Shown here: in pieces, positions 17,236 to 25,408 of the stretch
Numbering within the stretch: position 1 is the stretch's first letter
How the letters are laid out: every line of letters begins with the position of its first letter
Position numbers and translations under genes: made by a program
The notes under the pieces: model-generated
Told to the model about the DNA's origin: nothing
The model's database searches: none
What the model saw: the letters and a program-made list of their open reading frames with translations, nothing else
NCBI GenBank assembly: GCA_944321725.1
Contig: CALUMI010000030.1
Location: 1-33,447 of the forward strand
DNA: 33,447 nt
Direction: 5' to 3'
Source: an uncultured Muribaculaceae bacterium
Lineage (GTDB): Bacteria; Bacteroidota; Bacteroidia; Bacteroidales; Muribaculaceae

Positions 17236-17994
17236 ATGGAAACTACATTGAAATGCTGTGTCATCGACGACGAGCCATTGGCCCGCGACCTTATTTGCAG
17301 TTTTATAAAAAAGACACCGTTTCTCGAGCTTGAAAACGCCTATGCCTCCGCTTCGGAAGCCATACGCTCGATTATAAGCGGAAATATCGAACTCGTGTTT
17401 TTAGACATTCAAATGCCGGAACTCAACGGAATAGAATTCGCGCGTGTCATACCGGCAGAATGCCGGATAGTATTTGTCACAGCTTACGAGCAGTACGCAA
17501 TCGACGGCTTTCGCCACAACGCGCTTGACTATCTGCTGAAACCCGTAAGCTACAGCGAATTTCTCGCAGCAGCCAACCGCGCGTTGCAATGGAAAGAGAT
17601 GCGTATGCGCACTGAATCCAACCAAATATTGCAGTCAAACAACAAAAAATACATCATTGTCAAAAGCGAATACAAATTAGTGCAAATCGAAGTGGACAAA
17701 ATCACATATATTGAAGGGCTTAAAGATTATGTGAAGATTTTTACAGACAACTCCGCCAACTGCATAATGTCGCTGATTAAAATGAAGACAATCGAGCAAT
17801 ATTTGCCCTCCAACCGCTTTATCCGCGTCCACCGGTCGTTTATTGTAAATATGGAGAAAGTAAGCGTAATCGAGCGCAACCGCATAGTATTCGGAAAAAC
17901 ATACATACCAATATCCGAAACATACAAAGACATCTACAGCAACTACATACAGAACCATCTCGTCACCGACAGACCGCAAAACGACGAGGTGTAG
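17236..17994 (+). CDS. LytTR-family response regulator
   Basis: A 252-residue DNA-binding response regulator. The receiver domain (1-120) has the acidic pocket D11/D12, phospho-acceptor D57 (FLDIQMPELNG), Thr82 (FVTAYEQYA) and Lys102 (LKPVS). The C-terminal LytTR domain (~135-240) carries the typical YIIVKSEYKLVQIEVDKI, YIEGLKDYVKI and RFIRVHRSFIVN segments; this fold binds direct repeats in promoters. It is the last gene of the efflux operon, 1 nt after its kinase, and is followed by a strong terminator. The imperfect palindrome upstream of the operon promoter could be a target, though this is untested. Confidence 0.94.
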   Translation: METTLKCCVIDDEPLARDLICSFIKKTPFLELENAYASASEAIRSIISGNIELVFLDIQMPELNGIEFARVIPAECRIVFVTAYEQYAIDGFRHNALDYLLKPVSYSEFLAAANRALQWKEMRMRTESNQILQSNNKKYIIVKSEYKLVQIEVDKITYIEGLKDYVKIFTDNSANCIMSLIKMKTIEQYLPSNRFIRVHRSFIVNMEKVSVIERNRIVFGKTYIPISETYKDIYSNYIQNHLVTDRPQNDEV

Positions 17995-18015
17995 CGGCAC
18001 GTCCACAAAATAAGG

Positions 18016-18064
18016 TTGGCGGCATGTCTTTCACCCACGAATATCAGGAAAGACATGCCGCCAA
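18016..18064. terminator. strong bidirectional hairpin terminator
   Basis: A 17-bp perfect stem (18016-18032, TTGGCGGCATGTCTTTC, with 18048-18064) encloses a 15-nt loop. It lies between the end of the LytTR gene (+) and the end of RNase G (-). The U-tract is poor on both sides (TTCTTG on +), but the stem is long and perfect. Confidence 0.8.
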
Positions 18065-18104
18065 TTCTTGTTCAACTCACTGTTTTCGGAAAATTCCGAC
18101 GCTG

Positions 18105-19736
18105 TCAGTCGTCTTTTTCAACGCTCCTGTTCGACTTGCTCATTTGCTTCTCGACAGAACTGCTGTTGGTGTCCTTGTCTTCTTTTACATCTATCTCATT
18201 GCGATTTTTATCGTAAATACGATACTCCAAATAAGCAAGCGACTGGTTAGGTACTATCTTAAACTTTCTTCCAAACTCTTTGTGCCATTTACGGTATATC
18301 GATTTTAAAAGTCCTTTCTTGATATAAGCGTCAACATACGGATGCACATACAATATAAACTCATCTATATGCAAATGATTGACCACATAATCAAGTTTCT
18401 CATGCAGTCTGTCGGTGAACAGCAACGACGGCTGCACCAAGCCTTTGCCATAGCACGACGGACAGGTTTCCATCGTTTCGACGTCCATCACCGCCCTCAC
18501 ACGCTGGCGGGTAATCTGCATCAATCCGAATTTGCTCAACGGCAAAATATTGTGGCGGGCCCGGTCGGTGGCCATCACTTCCCGCATGTGCTCATACAGC
18601 TTCTGCCTGTGCTCGGCAGAGTTCATGTCGATAAAATCGATTACGATGATGCCGCCCATATCGCGCAAACGCAGTTGCCGGGCAATCTCATCGGCGGCGC
18701 GTATGTTCACATCCAACGCGTTTTCCTCTTGGTTGTCGGCATTTTTGTTGCGGTTTCCGGAATTGACATCAATCACATGCAACGCCTCTGTATGCTCTAT
18801 TATGATATATGCCCCCGACTTGAACGAAACAGTTTTTCCAAACGATGACTTTATCTGCTTCGTGACATTGTATGTGTCGAATATAGGCTCGTCTTTAGCA
18901 TACAACTTGACCGCCTCTTTCCGCTCCGGAGCGATAAGACTCACATAGTTATAAATTTGCGAGAAAGTTTCAGCGTCGTTGACAAACACATTCTCGAACG
19001 ACGGACTGAAAATATCGCGTATGATTCCCACCGCACGGCTGTCTTCCTCGTGCAACAGGGCGGGAGGTGTGTTTTTCTGCAATTTCTCAATCATGTCTTC
19101 CCAACACCTCAAAAGGGTGTTCATCTCATTGTTAAGCTCCGCCACTTTCTTATTCTCGGCGGAAGTGCGGACAATGACCCCGAAATTCTTCGGCTTAATG
19201 CTCTCCAAAAGCAGTTTAAGCCTCATTTTCTCTTCAGTGGCCTTGATTTTTTGAGAAATCGAGATTTTGTTTGAGAATGGTATCAGGACAAGGAATCTGC
19301 CTGTAAACGACAGCTCGGATGTGAGGCGCGGCCCTTTGGTCGAGATAGGCTCCTTCGATACCTGCACCACAATTTTTTGCCCGACAGTAAGAATATCGGA
19401 AATTGAGCCGTGCTTATCGATATCGGGCAGACATTTGAATTTAGAAAGTTGCGGCACTTTTGAAGTGTCGCCGATAGCACCTTGCACGAAAGCATTGAAA
19501 CTCGAGAACTGAGAGCCGAGGTCAAGGTAATGCAAAAAAGCGTCTTTCTCCGAGCCGATGTCCACAAACGCGGCATTCAGTCCCGGCATCAACTTTTTCA
19601 CCTTGCCACAGTACACATCGCCAACAGCATATTTGATATTCCTCGCCTCTTTCTGGAGCGACATCAACCGCCCGTCTTCCAGCAAGGCTATCGAAATGTC
19701 TTTTGGCTGCACATCGACAATTAGCTCACTTTTCAT
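18105..19736 (-). CDS. rng: ribonuclease E/G family endoribonuclease
   Basis: A 543-residue endoribonuclease for rRNA and mRNA processing in the cytoplasm. The N-terminal S1-like domain (~35-145: VGDVYCGKVKKLMPGLNAAFVDIG...AFLHY) is split by an RNase-H-like insertion region as in RNase G. The catalytic metal-binding aspartates are D323 in VIDVNSG and D367 in VIDFIDM. The Zn-link CPSC is at 425-428. A ~100-residue domain after the Zn-link (to ~520) and a charged tail with many Ser/Lys/Asp finish the protein. Length is close to RNase G rather than the 1000-residue RNase E, so no large degradosome scaffold is present. It is downstream of HU and the 29-residue COX24-type gene, 144 nt away, with a long hairpin in between. 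Confidence 0.92.
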   Translation of the reverse strand: MKSELIVDVQPKDISIALLEDGRLMSLQKEARNIKYAVGDVYCGKVKKLMPGLNAAFVDIGSEKDAFLHYLDLGSQFSSFNAFVQGAIGDTSKVPQLSKFKCLPDIDKHGSISDILTVGQKIVVQVSKEPISTKGPRLTSELSFTGRFLVLIPFSNKISISQKIKATEEKMRLKLLLESIKPKNFGVIVRTSAENKKVAELNNEMNTLLRCWEDMIEKLQKNTPPALLHEEDSRAVGIIRDIFSPSFENVFVNDAETFSQIYNYVSLIAPERKEAVKLYAKDEPIFDTYNVTKQIKSSFGKTVSFKSGAYIIIEHTEALHVIDVNSGNRNKNADNQEENALDVNIRAADEIARQLRLRDMGGIIVIDFIDMNSAEHRQKLYEHMREVMATDRARHNILPLSKFGLMQITRQRVRAVMDVETMETCPSCYGKGLVQPSLLFTDRLHEKLDYVVNHLHIDEFILYVHPYVDAYIKKGLLKSIYRKWHKEFGRKFKIVPNQSLAYLEYRIYDKNRNEIDVKEDKDTNSSSVEKQMSKSNRSVEKDD

Positions 19737-19800
19737 CTCACGCTACAAGATCTTTTTAATTGGATTAATAATCAGCTTTCACAAGCCCTCTAATAAGTCA

Positions 19801-19846
19801 CAAGAACAAACCGATGACCCCGAAAAGCGCATCGAATTTGTTCTTG
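19801..19846 (-). other. 15-bp hairpin in the rng leader
   Basis: CAAGAACAAA (19801-19810) pairs with TTTGTTCTTG (19837-19846), and CGATG (19812-19816) with CATCG (19830-19834). This makes a 15-bp stem with a small 1x2 internal loop and a 13-nt apical loop. It sits 65-110 nt upstream of the RNase G start codon. No T-run follows on the minus strand, so it is more likely an RNA processing or regulatory stem than a terminator. Confidence 0.6.
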
Positions 19847-19880
19847 CGTATTACATTACAAGTAATTCAAAAAAGTTTGA

Positions 19881-19970
19881 TTATTTCTTCTTATGACGAT
19901 TTTTTCTCAATCTTTTTTTGCGCTTGTGAGTTGCCATCTTATGGCCTTTTCTTTTCTTTCCGCTTGGCAT
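19881..19970 (-). CDS. 29-residue AURKAIP1/COX24-domain protein (bS22/mS38-like)
   Basis: This tiny gene reads MPSGKKRKGHKMATHKRKKR followed by LRKNRHKKK and stops with TAA: 29 residues, 18 of them Lys, Arg or His. The KRKxHKMxTHKRKKRLRKNR pattern is that of the AURKAIP1/COX24 C-terminal domain. This family includes mitochondrial ribosomal protein mS38, and the mycobacterial small ribosomal protein bS22 is of the same type. A role on the small ribosomal subunit is therefore likely but inferred. It lies 21 nt downstream of HU and upstream of RNase G, an arrangement I believe is common in Bacteroidales. Confidence 0.88.
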   Translation of the reverse strand: MPSGKKRKGHKMATHKRKKRLRKNRHKKK

Positions 19971-19991
19971 AGTTATAAAATTTTAAAATTA

Positions 19992-20264
19992 TTATTTAAC
20001 TTCCTCCATAAACACTTTTGCCGGTTTGAACGCCGGTATCTTGTGCTCCGGAATTATGATAGTTGTTCCTTTTGATATATTTCTTGCGGTCTTCTCCGAA
20101 CGAGTTTTTACAATAAAGCTGCCAAATCCGCGAAGATAAACATTCTCACCGTTGGCAAGAGATTCCTTCACTACTTCCATAAACTTTTCTACAGTTTCCA
20201 AAACGGCAGCTTTTTCCACCCCTGTCGTTTTTGAAATTTCGTTTACAATATCTGCCTTAGTCAT
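19992..20264 (-). CDS. HU family DNA-binding protein
   Basis: A 90-residue nucleoid protein. It has the full HU/IHF fold: two N-terminal helices (MTKADIVNEISKTTGVEKAAVLETVEKFMEV), then NGENVYLRGFGSFIVKTRSEKTARNISKGT with the GFGSF signature and the DNA-binding arm ending IPEHKIPAFKPAK, where the Pro intercalates. It probably forms homodimers that bend DNA. It heads the group HU - COX24-type - RNase G. The 176-bp region upstream must hold its promoter, but no full consensus match is visible there. Confidence 0.96.
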   Translation of the reverse strand: MTKADIVNEISKTTGVEKAAVLETVEKFMEVVKESLANGENVYLRGFGSFIVKTRSEKTARNISKGTTIIIPEHKIPAFKPAKVFMEEVK

Positions 20265-20440
20265 AATTATATATGTTTTTTATATTTATTGTTTTGTTAA
20301 TTTTCGAGCAAAAAATAAACTGAGAATAAATTCCCGGTTCAAATTGTGGTTGCAAATATCGCACTTTTTTTTCAAATAGGAGACTTCTTGCGGCAGAAAA
20401 ATGGATAAAATTTTAAAAAATAAGCATTTATGATTTTCTG
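20265..20440 (-). other. HU upstream region, AT-rich, no clear promoter match
   Basis: This AT-rich gap lies between the end of the CCA-adding enzyme gene and HU. On the minus strand GATATTTG (20360-20353) is one base off the -7 consensus, but has no TTTG at the right distance. A weak 7-bp stem (20394-20400 with 20434-20440) just after the upstream stop codon might act as a terminator. Confidence 0.3.
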
Positions 20441-21862
20441 TCATGCCTGCGTCTTTGGCTCAAGTCCACGCTCGCGGGCCAATTCAAGCATCAGGCTCCA
20501 AGCGGCCTCGCGCTCATTCGGAATCTTACCGTCGAGAATCGAATTCTTTATGATTTCTTTAATCTCGCCTATCGCGTGCGACGGCGGTATGCCGAATGTG
20601 GCCATGATATCGTTGCCGCTTACAGGCGGCTGAAAATTCCGTATGCGGTCTTTTTCCTCTATCTCTACAAGTTTATTGCGCACCAAAGCAAAATTGTCGA
20701 GATAACGCCTTATTTTCTCCTGATTTTTAGACGTGATGTCGGCCTCGCACAGTGTCATCAAATCGTCGATGTCGTCGCCGGCGTCAAACAGCAGACGGCG
20801 CACTGCCGAGTCGGTCACCTCATCTTCCACAAGAGCAATCGGGCGCATGTGCAATTCCACCAGTTTCCTGACATAGCGCATTTTTTCATTCATCGGAAAT
20901 TTCATCCTTTTGAAAATGCCGGGAATCATCTTCATCCCCACAAAATTATGATTGTGGAATGTCCATCCCAACTTGCTGTCATAGCGTTTGGTGACAGGCT
21001 TCGCTATGTCGTGGAACACGGCTGCCCACCGCAACCATTCATTGTCCGACTTTGAGGCCACATTGTCGAGCACCTGCAATGTGTGATAGAAATTGTCTTT
21101 ATGCCCCTTGCCGTCGACAACCTCTATGCCTTTGAGGGCTTGCAATTCCGGAAAAATTATTTTCAACAGGCCGCTGCGCTCAAGCAAAAGAAAGCCTTTC
21201 GAAGGCACAGGCGACTTTATAATCTTCATAAGCTCATCGAATACCCTCTCCCGCGAGATAATCGAGATTCGCCCGCTATTACGCGCTATCGCCTCAAACG
21301 TTGCGGGAAAAATATCAAAATCGAGCTGGGTGGCAAAACGTATGGCGCGCATCATCCGCAAAGGGTCGTCGGAGAATGTCACATCAGGGTCGAGCGGAGT
21401 GCGTATAAGCCTTTTGTCAATGTCCGACAATCCGTCAAACGGGTCGACAAGCTCACCGAATGTATCGCTGTTAAGGCTTATTGCCATGGCGTTAATCGTA
21501 AAATCGCGCCGTTTCTGGTCGTCATCAAGCGTGCCGTCCTCTACCACGGGGTTGCGGCTGTCGTGACTGTAGGATTCTTTCCTCGCCCCCACAAACTCAA
21601 GCTCCATATTTTTGTTTTTCACTTGGGCTGTGCCAAAATTACTGTACACAGCAAGCGAAGTCTTCGGCCCCAACTTCTCGGCGACAAGCTCGGCCACCTT
21701 AATGCCGCTGCCCACCGTCACGAAATCCATATCGGTTGAATGCCTGCCAAGAAACAAGTCCCTGACATAGCCGCCCACCACAAAACAAGGCTGCCCTATG
21801 GAATCGGCCACAGTGCCTATCAGCCGGAAAACAGGATTTTCCAAACGCTCTTTAAGATTCAT
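20441..21862 (-). CDS. CCA-adding tRNA nucleotidyltransferase with HD domain
   Basis: A 473-residue enzyme that builds or repairs the 3'-CCA end of tRNAs. The nucleotidyltransferase head has FVVGGYVRDLFLGR and the catalytic DMD (44-46), followed by KRRDFTINAMAI and the RFATQLDF neck segment. A C-terminal HD phosphohydrolase-like domain shows HTLQVLDNVA and WAAVFHDIAKP. The ATG at 21862 (MNLKERLENP) is preferred to an upstream in-frame codon at 21907, which lies inside the M24 peptidase gene. It is 5 nt after that gene and ends the long operon that begins with rny. Confidence 0.93.
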   Translation of the reverse strand: MNLKERLENPVFRLIGTVADSIGQPCFVVGGYVRDLFLGRHSTDMDFVTVGSGIKVAELVAEKLGPKTSLAVYSNFGTAQVKNKNMELEFVGARKESYSHDSRNPVVEDGTLDDDQKRRDFTINAMAISLNSDTFGELVDPFDGLSDIDKRLIRTPLDPDVTFSDDPLRMMRAIRFATQLDFDIFPATFEAIARNSGRISIISRERVFDELMKIIKSPVPSKGFLLLERSGLLKIIFPELQALKGIEVVDGKGHKDNFYHTLQVLDNVASKSDNEWLRWAAVFHDIAKPVTKRYDSKLGWTFHNHNFVGMKMIPGIFKRMKFPMNEKMRYVRKLVELHMRPIALVEDEVTDSAVRRLLFDAGDDIDDLMTLCEADITSKNQEKIRRYLDNFALVRNKLVEIEEKDRIRNFQPPVSGNDIMATFGIPPSHAIGEIKEIIKNSILDGKIPNEREAAWSLMLELARERGLEPKTQA

Positions 21863-21867
21863 AGCCT

Positions 21868-23040
21868 TTACAATTCCGCCAATTCCTCCGGAAAATTGGT
21901 AATACACTCCAAACCGTCCTTGCCCACTACATAAGTGTTTTCAATACCAACGGCTCCTGTGCCGGGTATTACAAACTTGGGCTCTATGGCTATCACATTG
22001 TTCTCCTCGAATATATCCTTGCTGCGGGGGGCAATCACAGGCAGCTCGTTGACCTCGATGCCCACACCGTGCCCGATAAATCCGGCTTTTTGGCGATGTC
22101 CCATGAAATAGTCGGAGAAACCTGCGTCGTCAACCATTTTTTTCGCGTATTCATACGCCGATTTTGCCTCAACTCCCGGTTTTATGAACGAAGCGAGAGC
22201 CTTATGAATCTCAATCGACAATTTATGTGCCGCCTTTGCCTTTATGTCGGCATATTGCACATAAAATGTGCGGGTCATATCTGTCATATATCCGGTGAAA
22301 TTACCGTTCATGTCTATCATTACCGAATTGCCCGGACGTATTATCGAACCGTTGCAGCCCACGGGCAATGACTCGTCAAGCCCCTCCCCGCCCATGGCAA
22401 AGTCGTACGGACACGGGTAGTCGGCATTATCTCCGGCAAGGACATTACCCATAAACAGCTCCATCGATTCACCGGCAATGCGGAATTGTCCGAGACAGCC
22501 GTCAAGACGCAACAACCGCTCAAGCTCTATCTGCAACTCCCTGTCGGTCATTCCCTCATGAAAGACACCGGAAATCCTATAGTACGACATGCAATGATGA
22601 ATGCCCGACTTCTTCAGTTTCTCAATTTCGTAGGCAGTCTTGACCGCCCTTGCCTTCGACAAGATGTCAGAACTGTTCAGCAGAGTTTTTTGCGAGAAAG
22701 CCGCAGAAAGCCGCAATGCGGCAGAATAAGGAATCCTGTCAAGCTCAAAAGCTATTTTTTCAGGGAGCTTTTTACCCGACTTTTCAAGCAACTCCGCTAT
22801 CTGCTCAGGCTTCCTGATATAAACGGCCTTCTCATGCTCCAATCCTACCGGACGACGCACAAAAAACACATAGTCGCCTTCCGCCGTTATATACACATAG
22901 CCTGAGAACACATACCCTGTCACATAATATATATTGGCATTCGTGCTTATCAGCACGGCGTCAAGGCCTTTTTCTCTCAGCATTCCGCTTATTCGCGAAA
23001 CGCGCAAACCCAATTCCTCAGCCGGCAAAAATTTATTCAT
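21868..23040 (-). CDS. M24 family Xaa-Pro aminopeptidase-like metallopeptidase
   Basis: A 390-residue soluble protein of the creatinase/aminopeptidase-P fold. An N-terminal creatinase-type domain (1-130, with ISTNANIYYVTGYVFSGY) precedes the pita-bread catalytic domain. All five metal ligands are visible: D243 (MIDMNG), D254 (YMTDMTRTF), H324 (FIGHGVGIEVNE), E353 (IAIEPKF) and E367 (GIENTY). It probably removes N-terminal residues before proline from peptides. It starts 11 nt after the HAD gene and ends 5 nt before the CCA-adding enzyme gene. Substrate specificity is not predictable here. Confidence 0.93.
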   Translation of the reverse strand: MNKFLPAEELGLRVSRISGMLREKGLDAVLISTNANIYYVTGYVFSGYVYITAEGDYVFFVRRPVGLEHEKAVYIRKPEQIAELLEKSGKKLPEKIAFELDRIPYSAALRLSAAFSQKTLLNSSDILSKARAVKTAYEIEKLKKSGIHHCMSYYRISGVFHEGMTDRELQIELERLLRLDGCLGQFRIAGESMELFMGNVLAGDNADYPCPYDFAMGGEGLDESLPVGCNGSIIRPGNSVMIDMNGNFTGYMTDMTRTFYVQYADIKAKAAHKLSIEIHKALASFIKPGVEAKSAYEYAKKMVDDAGFSDYFMGHRQKAGFIGHGVGIEVNELPVIAPRSKDIFEENNVIAIEPKFVIPGTGAVGIENTYVVGKDGLECITNFPEELAEL

Positions 23041-23051
23041 AACAATCTCTT

Positions 23052-23699
23052 TTATACTTTTTTGTTCAAAAAGAACTCTGTCAATTCATCAAACGACGCG
23101 ACCGTCAAATCGGCGCCGGAGCAGTTTCCAAAACCATAAGACGCGAATACGAAAGGCAATCCTGCCTTATGCGCGCTGCGGCAATCAGAGTCAGTGTCGC
23201 CAACATAAACCGGCCCGGCAAGATTATATTTCCGTTTAAGATACAGCATATTCTCGTCTTTTTGCCGGTGCGTGCCGCCAAACGACACACATTCCGTGAC
23301 AAATCCGGAAATGCCTATGTGGCGTGCCATGTTTTCCAATCCGCCCTCACCGCAATTGCTCAACAACAGAATAACATATTTCTCCGATAATTGTTCGATG
23401 CCGCCTCTGACTCCGTCATAAGCCACTCCGCCAAGCTCCGACATCATTTTTTTCTCATTCTCGACAAGAACGGGGATAAAATCACATGCCGGGACAACAG
23501 GCGCATCGCCGGCCACACGCGAATAAATCACGTCAAGCGTCAAGCCCATACAGTCAACAAGCTGCTCGCGGCTCACTGTCCGGTTAACGCCAAACGACGA
23601 GAAAGTCGCGTTCCATATTGCGCAATATGAGTCGACGGCATCCCACAGCGTGCCATCCATATCAAATATCAGAGCGTCTACACAATCAGGATTAATCAT
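23052..23699 (-). CDS. HAD family hydrolase (phosphatase-like)
   Basis: A 215-residue protein of the haloacid dehalogenase superfamily. Motif I is DALIFDMDGTLWD (nucleophile D13, acid D15), motif II is VILLLSNC, motif III the Lys in HRQKDENM, and motif IV VYVGDTDSDCRSA. A helical cap (~20-95) makes it a type I cap phosphatase, like phosphoglycolate phosphatase or beta-phosphoglucomutase relatives. The ATG at 23699 puts motif I at the usual distance; an alternative ATG at 23708 adds three residues. Its start overlaps the end of gldH by 8 nt. Confidence 0.88.
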   Translation of the reverse strand: MINPDCVDALIFDMDGTLWDAVDSYCAIWNATFSSFGVNRTVSREQLVDCMGLTLDVIYSRVAGDAPVVPACDFIPVLVENEKKMMSELGGVAYDGVRGGIEQLSEKYVILLLSNCGEGGLENMARHIGISGFVTECVSFGGTHRQKDENMLYLKRKYNLAGPVYVGDTDSDCRSAHKAGLPFVFASYGFGNCSGADLTVASFDELTEFFLNKKV

Positions 23700-24213
23700 A
23701 GTCGGCATCCGGTTTGTTACACAAAGAAATCGACACCCCCACATCGGATATGCCGGTCACGGTGTCGCAACGCATGTAATGCCACACGACTACACCATCG
23801 AACTCATCAGCATTCATTCCACGCCTGACAGTGGAGCGAAGCTGATAAAGCCTTCCCAGCCCGGAGCCGTACCAATTCCCGAACTTATCGGCAAGCATTA
23901 TATTGACAGTGTCGGTTTCAGCCACTTTTCCGCTCTTCAAGTAATCTACCACTACCCATAAATTGCGGTATGGGTAATAATTGTCGTGGCGCACATCTAT
24001 GCCAAAATCCGTTCTATCCTCCGTCAAAGAGTCAGGAAAATCGAAACGCAACGGCTCGCTCTTGCTCCAGCCGTCGCCAAGCGGCTTGAACTCGCTGTAC
24101 AGCACATCGCTTGAGCAAGAGTAAAGACAACACACGGCAAACACAGCCAACAGAGCCGCCGCTTTATTCACTCGCCGCTTTGTCTGCCGGTTTCTGCCGG
24201 TTTCGGTTTCCAT
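23692..24213 (-). CDS. gldH: GldH-like gliding motility/T9SS-associated lipoprotein
   Basis: A 173-residue lipoprotein. After a long basic n-region (METETGRNRQTKRRVNK) come the hydrophobic AAALLAVFAVCC and a lipobox-like LYSC (Cys33). The mature part has EFKPLGDGWSKSEPLRFDFP and DIRHDNYYPYRNLWVVVDY-type sequence, characteristic of GldH, a lipoprotein required for gliding in Flavobacterium and widely kept in non-gliding Bacteroidota. The first 50 nt overlap the 3' end of ricT in another frame. An ATG at 24231 is an alternative start that only lengthens the basic region. The window also has two proteins with type IX sorting tails. Confidence 0.8.
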   Translation of the reverse strand: METETGRNRQTKRRVNKAAALLAVFAVCCLYSCSSDVLYSEFKPLGDGWSKSEPLRFDFPDSLTEDRTDFGIDVRHDNYYPYRNLWVVVDYLKSGKVAETDTVNIMLADKFGNWYGSGLGRLYQLRSTVRRGMNADEFDGVVVWHYMRCDTVTGISDVGVSISLCNKPDADYD

Positions 24214-25396
24214 TTTTCCGTTGCTGCCCATTTCGGTTGTCAGGATTAGCTTTATTGTTTCGCTGCTTATGCCCGTCGTCATTCTGAGCCGGCGATTTTT
24301 CTTGCACCTTCTGGCGGTTTCCTCCACCCTTGCGCTTTTTCTTCTTCGACTTGTCGAAACGTGTGACACTGTCCTGCCCGACAATGTCGCCAAACTCTTT
24401 TACCTTGTCGTTGGCCTCACCATTCTCACACAAGCTGTCGGGTTTGATACCCCTTTTATTGAGCGCGATAACCGCAAAAGCCCTTTCCGCCGGAATTGTG
24501 ACAAGATTGGCCGGTACGTTCTTCTGCGTGGTATAGGTCAGCTCCCGCTTGAAAATGTCAGTCTTGAAATGATAGTATGAGTTGTCTTTTGTTTCAAGCA
24601 CTATTTCTTTCGAAGGCATACGCTTCACACTCTCCACATAAGCATCGACCTCATAATTCAGGCAGCACTTCAATTTGGCGCACTGCCCGGCAAGTTTCTG
24701 GGGATTAAGAGATATATCTTGATAGCGTGCCGCGCTTGTGGCGACAGAAACAAAATTGGTTATCCATGTGGCGCAACACAACGGACGCCCGCACGGGCCT
24801 ATACCGCCGATTCGCCCGGCTTCTTGCCGCGCCCCTATCTGTTTCATCTCTATCCTCACATGGAAAGCCTCCGCCAACACTTTTATCAGTTGCCTGAAGT
24901 CCACGCGCTCATCAGCGATATAATAGAAAATGGCTTTATTGCCATCGCCCTGATATTCCACATCGCCGATTTTCATGTCAAGATTCAAGTCTTTGGCAAT
25001 CTGGCGCGAGCGAATCATGGTTTCGTATTCACGCGCCTTTGCGGCCTCGAATTTCTCCATGTCGGCCGCTTTGGCCTTTCTGAAAATACGTTTTATTTCG
25101 GTGTCCGGGCGCAAATTGGCTTTTTTCATCTGCAGCTCCACCAACTTGCCTGTAAGCGTGACTTTTCCTATGTCATGTCCCGGGCTTGCCTCCACCGCCA
25201 CTATATCGCCTATCTTCAAAGAGAGATTCATCGTGTTGCGATAAAAGCCTCTTCGAGTGTTTTTGAATTGCACCTCTACAATGTCGAACAGATTCTTTCC
25301 TCCGGGTATGTCGGACAGCCAATCATGGCACTCCAACTTTCCACGCGGCGACTCGGCAACGGCAGGAGCTTCTTTCAATATTTCTTCTCCTTCCAT
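24164..25396 (-). CDS. ricT: RicT/PSP1-domain iron-sulfur protein
   Basis: A 410-residue protein of the PSP1 (YaaT/RicT) family. In Bacillus RicT is part of an iron-sulfur complex that controls RNA processing by RNase Y. The conserved core (~35-270) contains VEVQFKNTRRGFY, VDFRQLIKVLAEAF, the cysteine-rich GPCGRPLCCATW (C202, C207, C208) and GQCAKLKCCLNYE (C239, C244, C245), which are candidate cluster ligands. From ~340 the protein is a low-complexity tail rich in Lys, Asn, Arg and Gln, probably disordered. The gene starts 12 nt after rny, which makes a functional link with RNase Y attractive. Its last codons overlap gldH. Confidence 0.93.
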   Translation of the reverse strand: MEGEEILKEAPAVAESPRGKLECHDWLSDIPGGKNLFDIVEVQFKNTRRGFYRNTMNLSLKIGDIVAVEASPGHDIGKVTLTGKLVELQMKKANLRPDTEIKRIFRKAKAADMEKFEAAKAREYETMIRSRQIAKDLNLDMKIGDVEYQGDGNKAIFYYIADERVDFRQLIKVLAEAFHVRIEMKQIGARQEAGRIGGIGPCGRPLCCATWITNFVSVATSAARYQDISLNPQKLAGQCAKLKCCLNYEVDAYVESVKRMPSKEIVLETKDNSYYHFKTDIFKRELTYTTQKNVPANLVTIPAERAFAVIALNKRGIKPDSLCENGEANDKVKEFGDIVGQDSVTRFDKSKKKKRKGGGNRQKVQEKSPAQNDDGHKQRNNKANPDNRNGQQRKNGNRNRQKPADKAASE

Positions 25397-25408
25397 GTCA
25401 GCTCCTTT

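Noticed and set aside
20353..20376. GATATTTG with upstream TTTG as an HU promoter
   Set aside because: The spacer is only 12 nt and the -7 box has a mismatch; the other promoters in this window have 19-20 nt.
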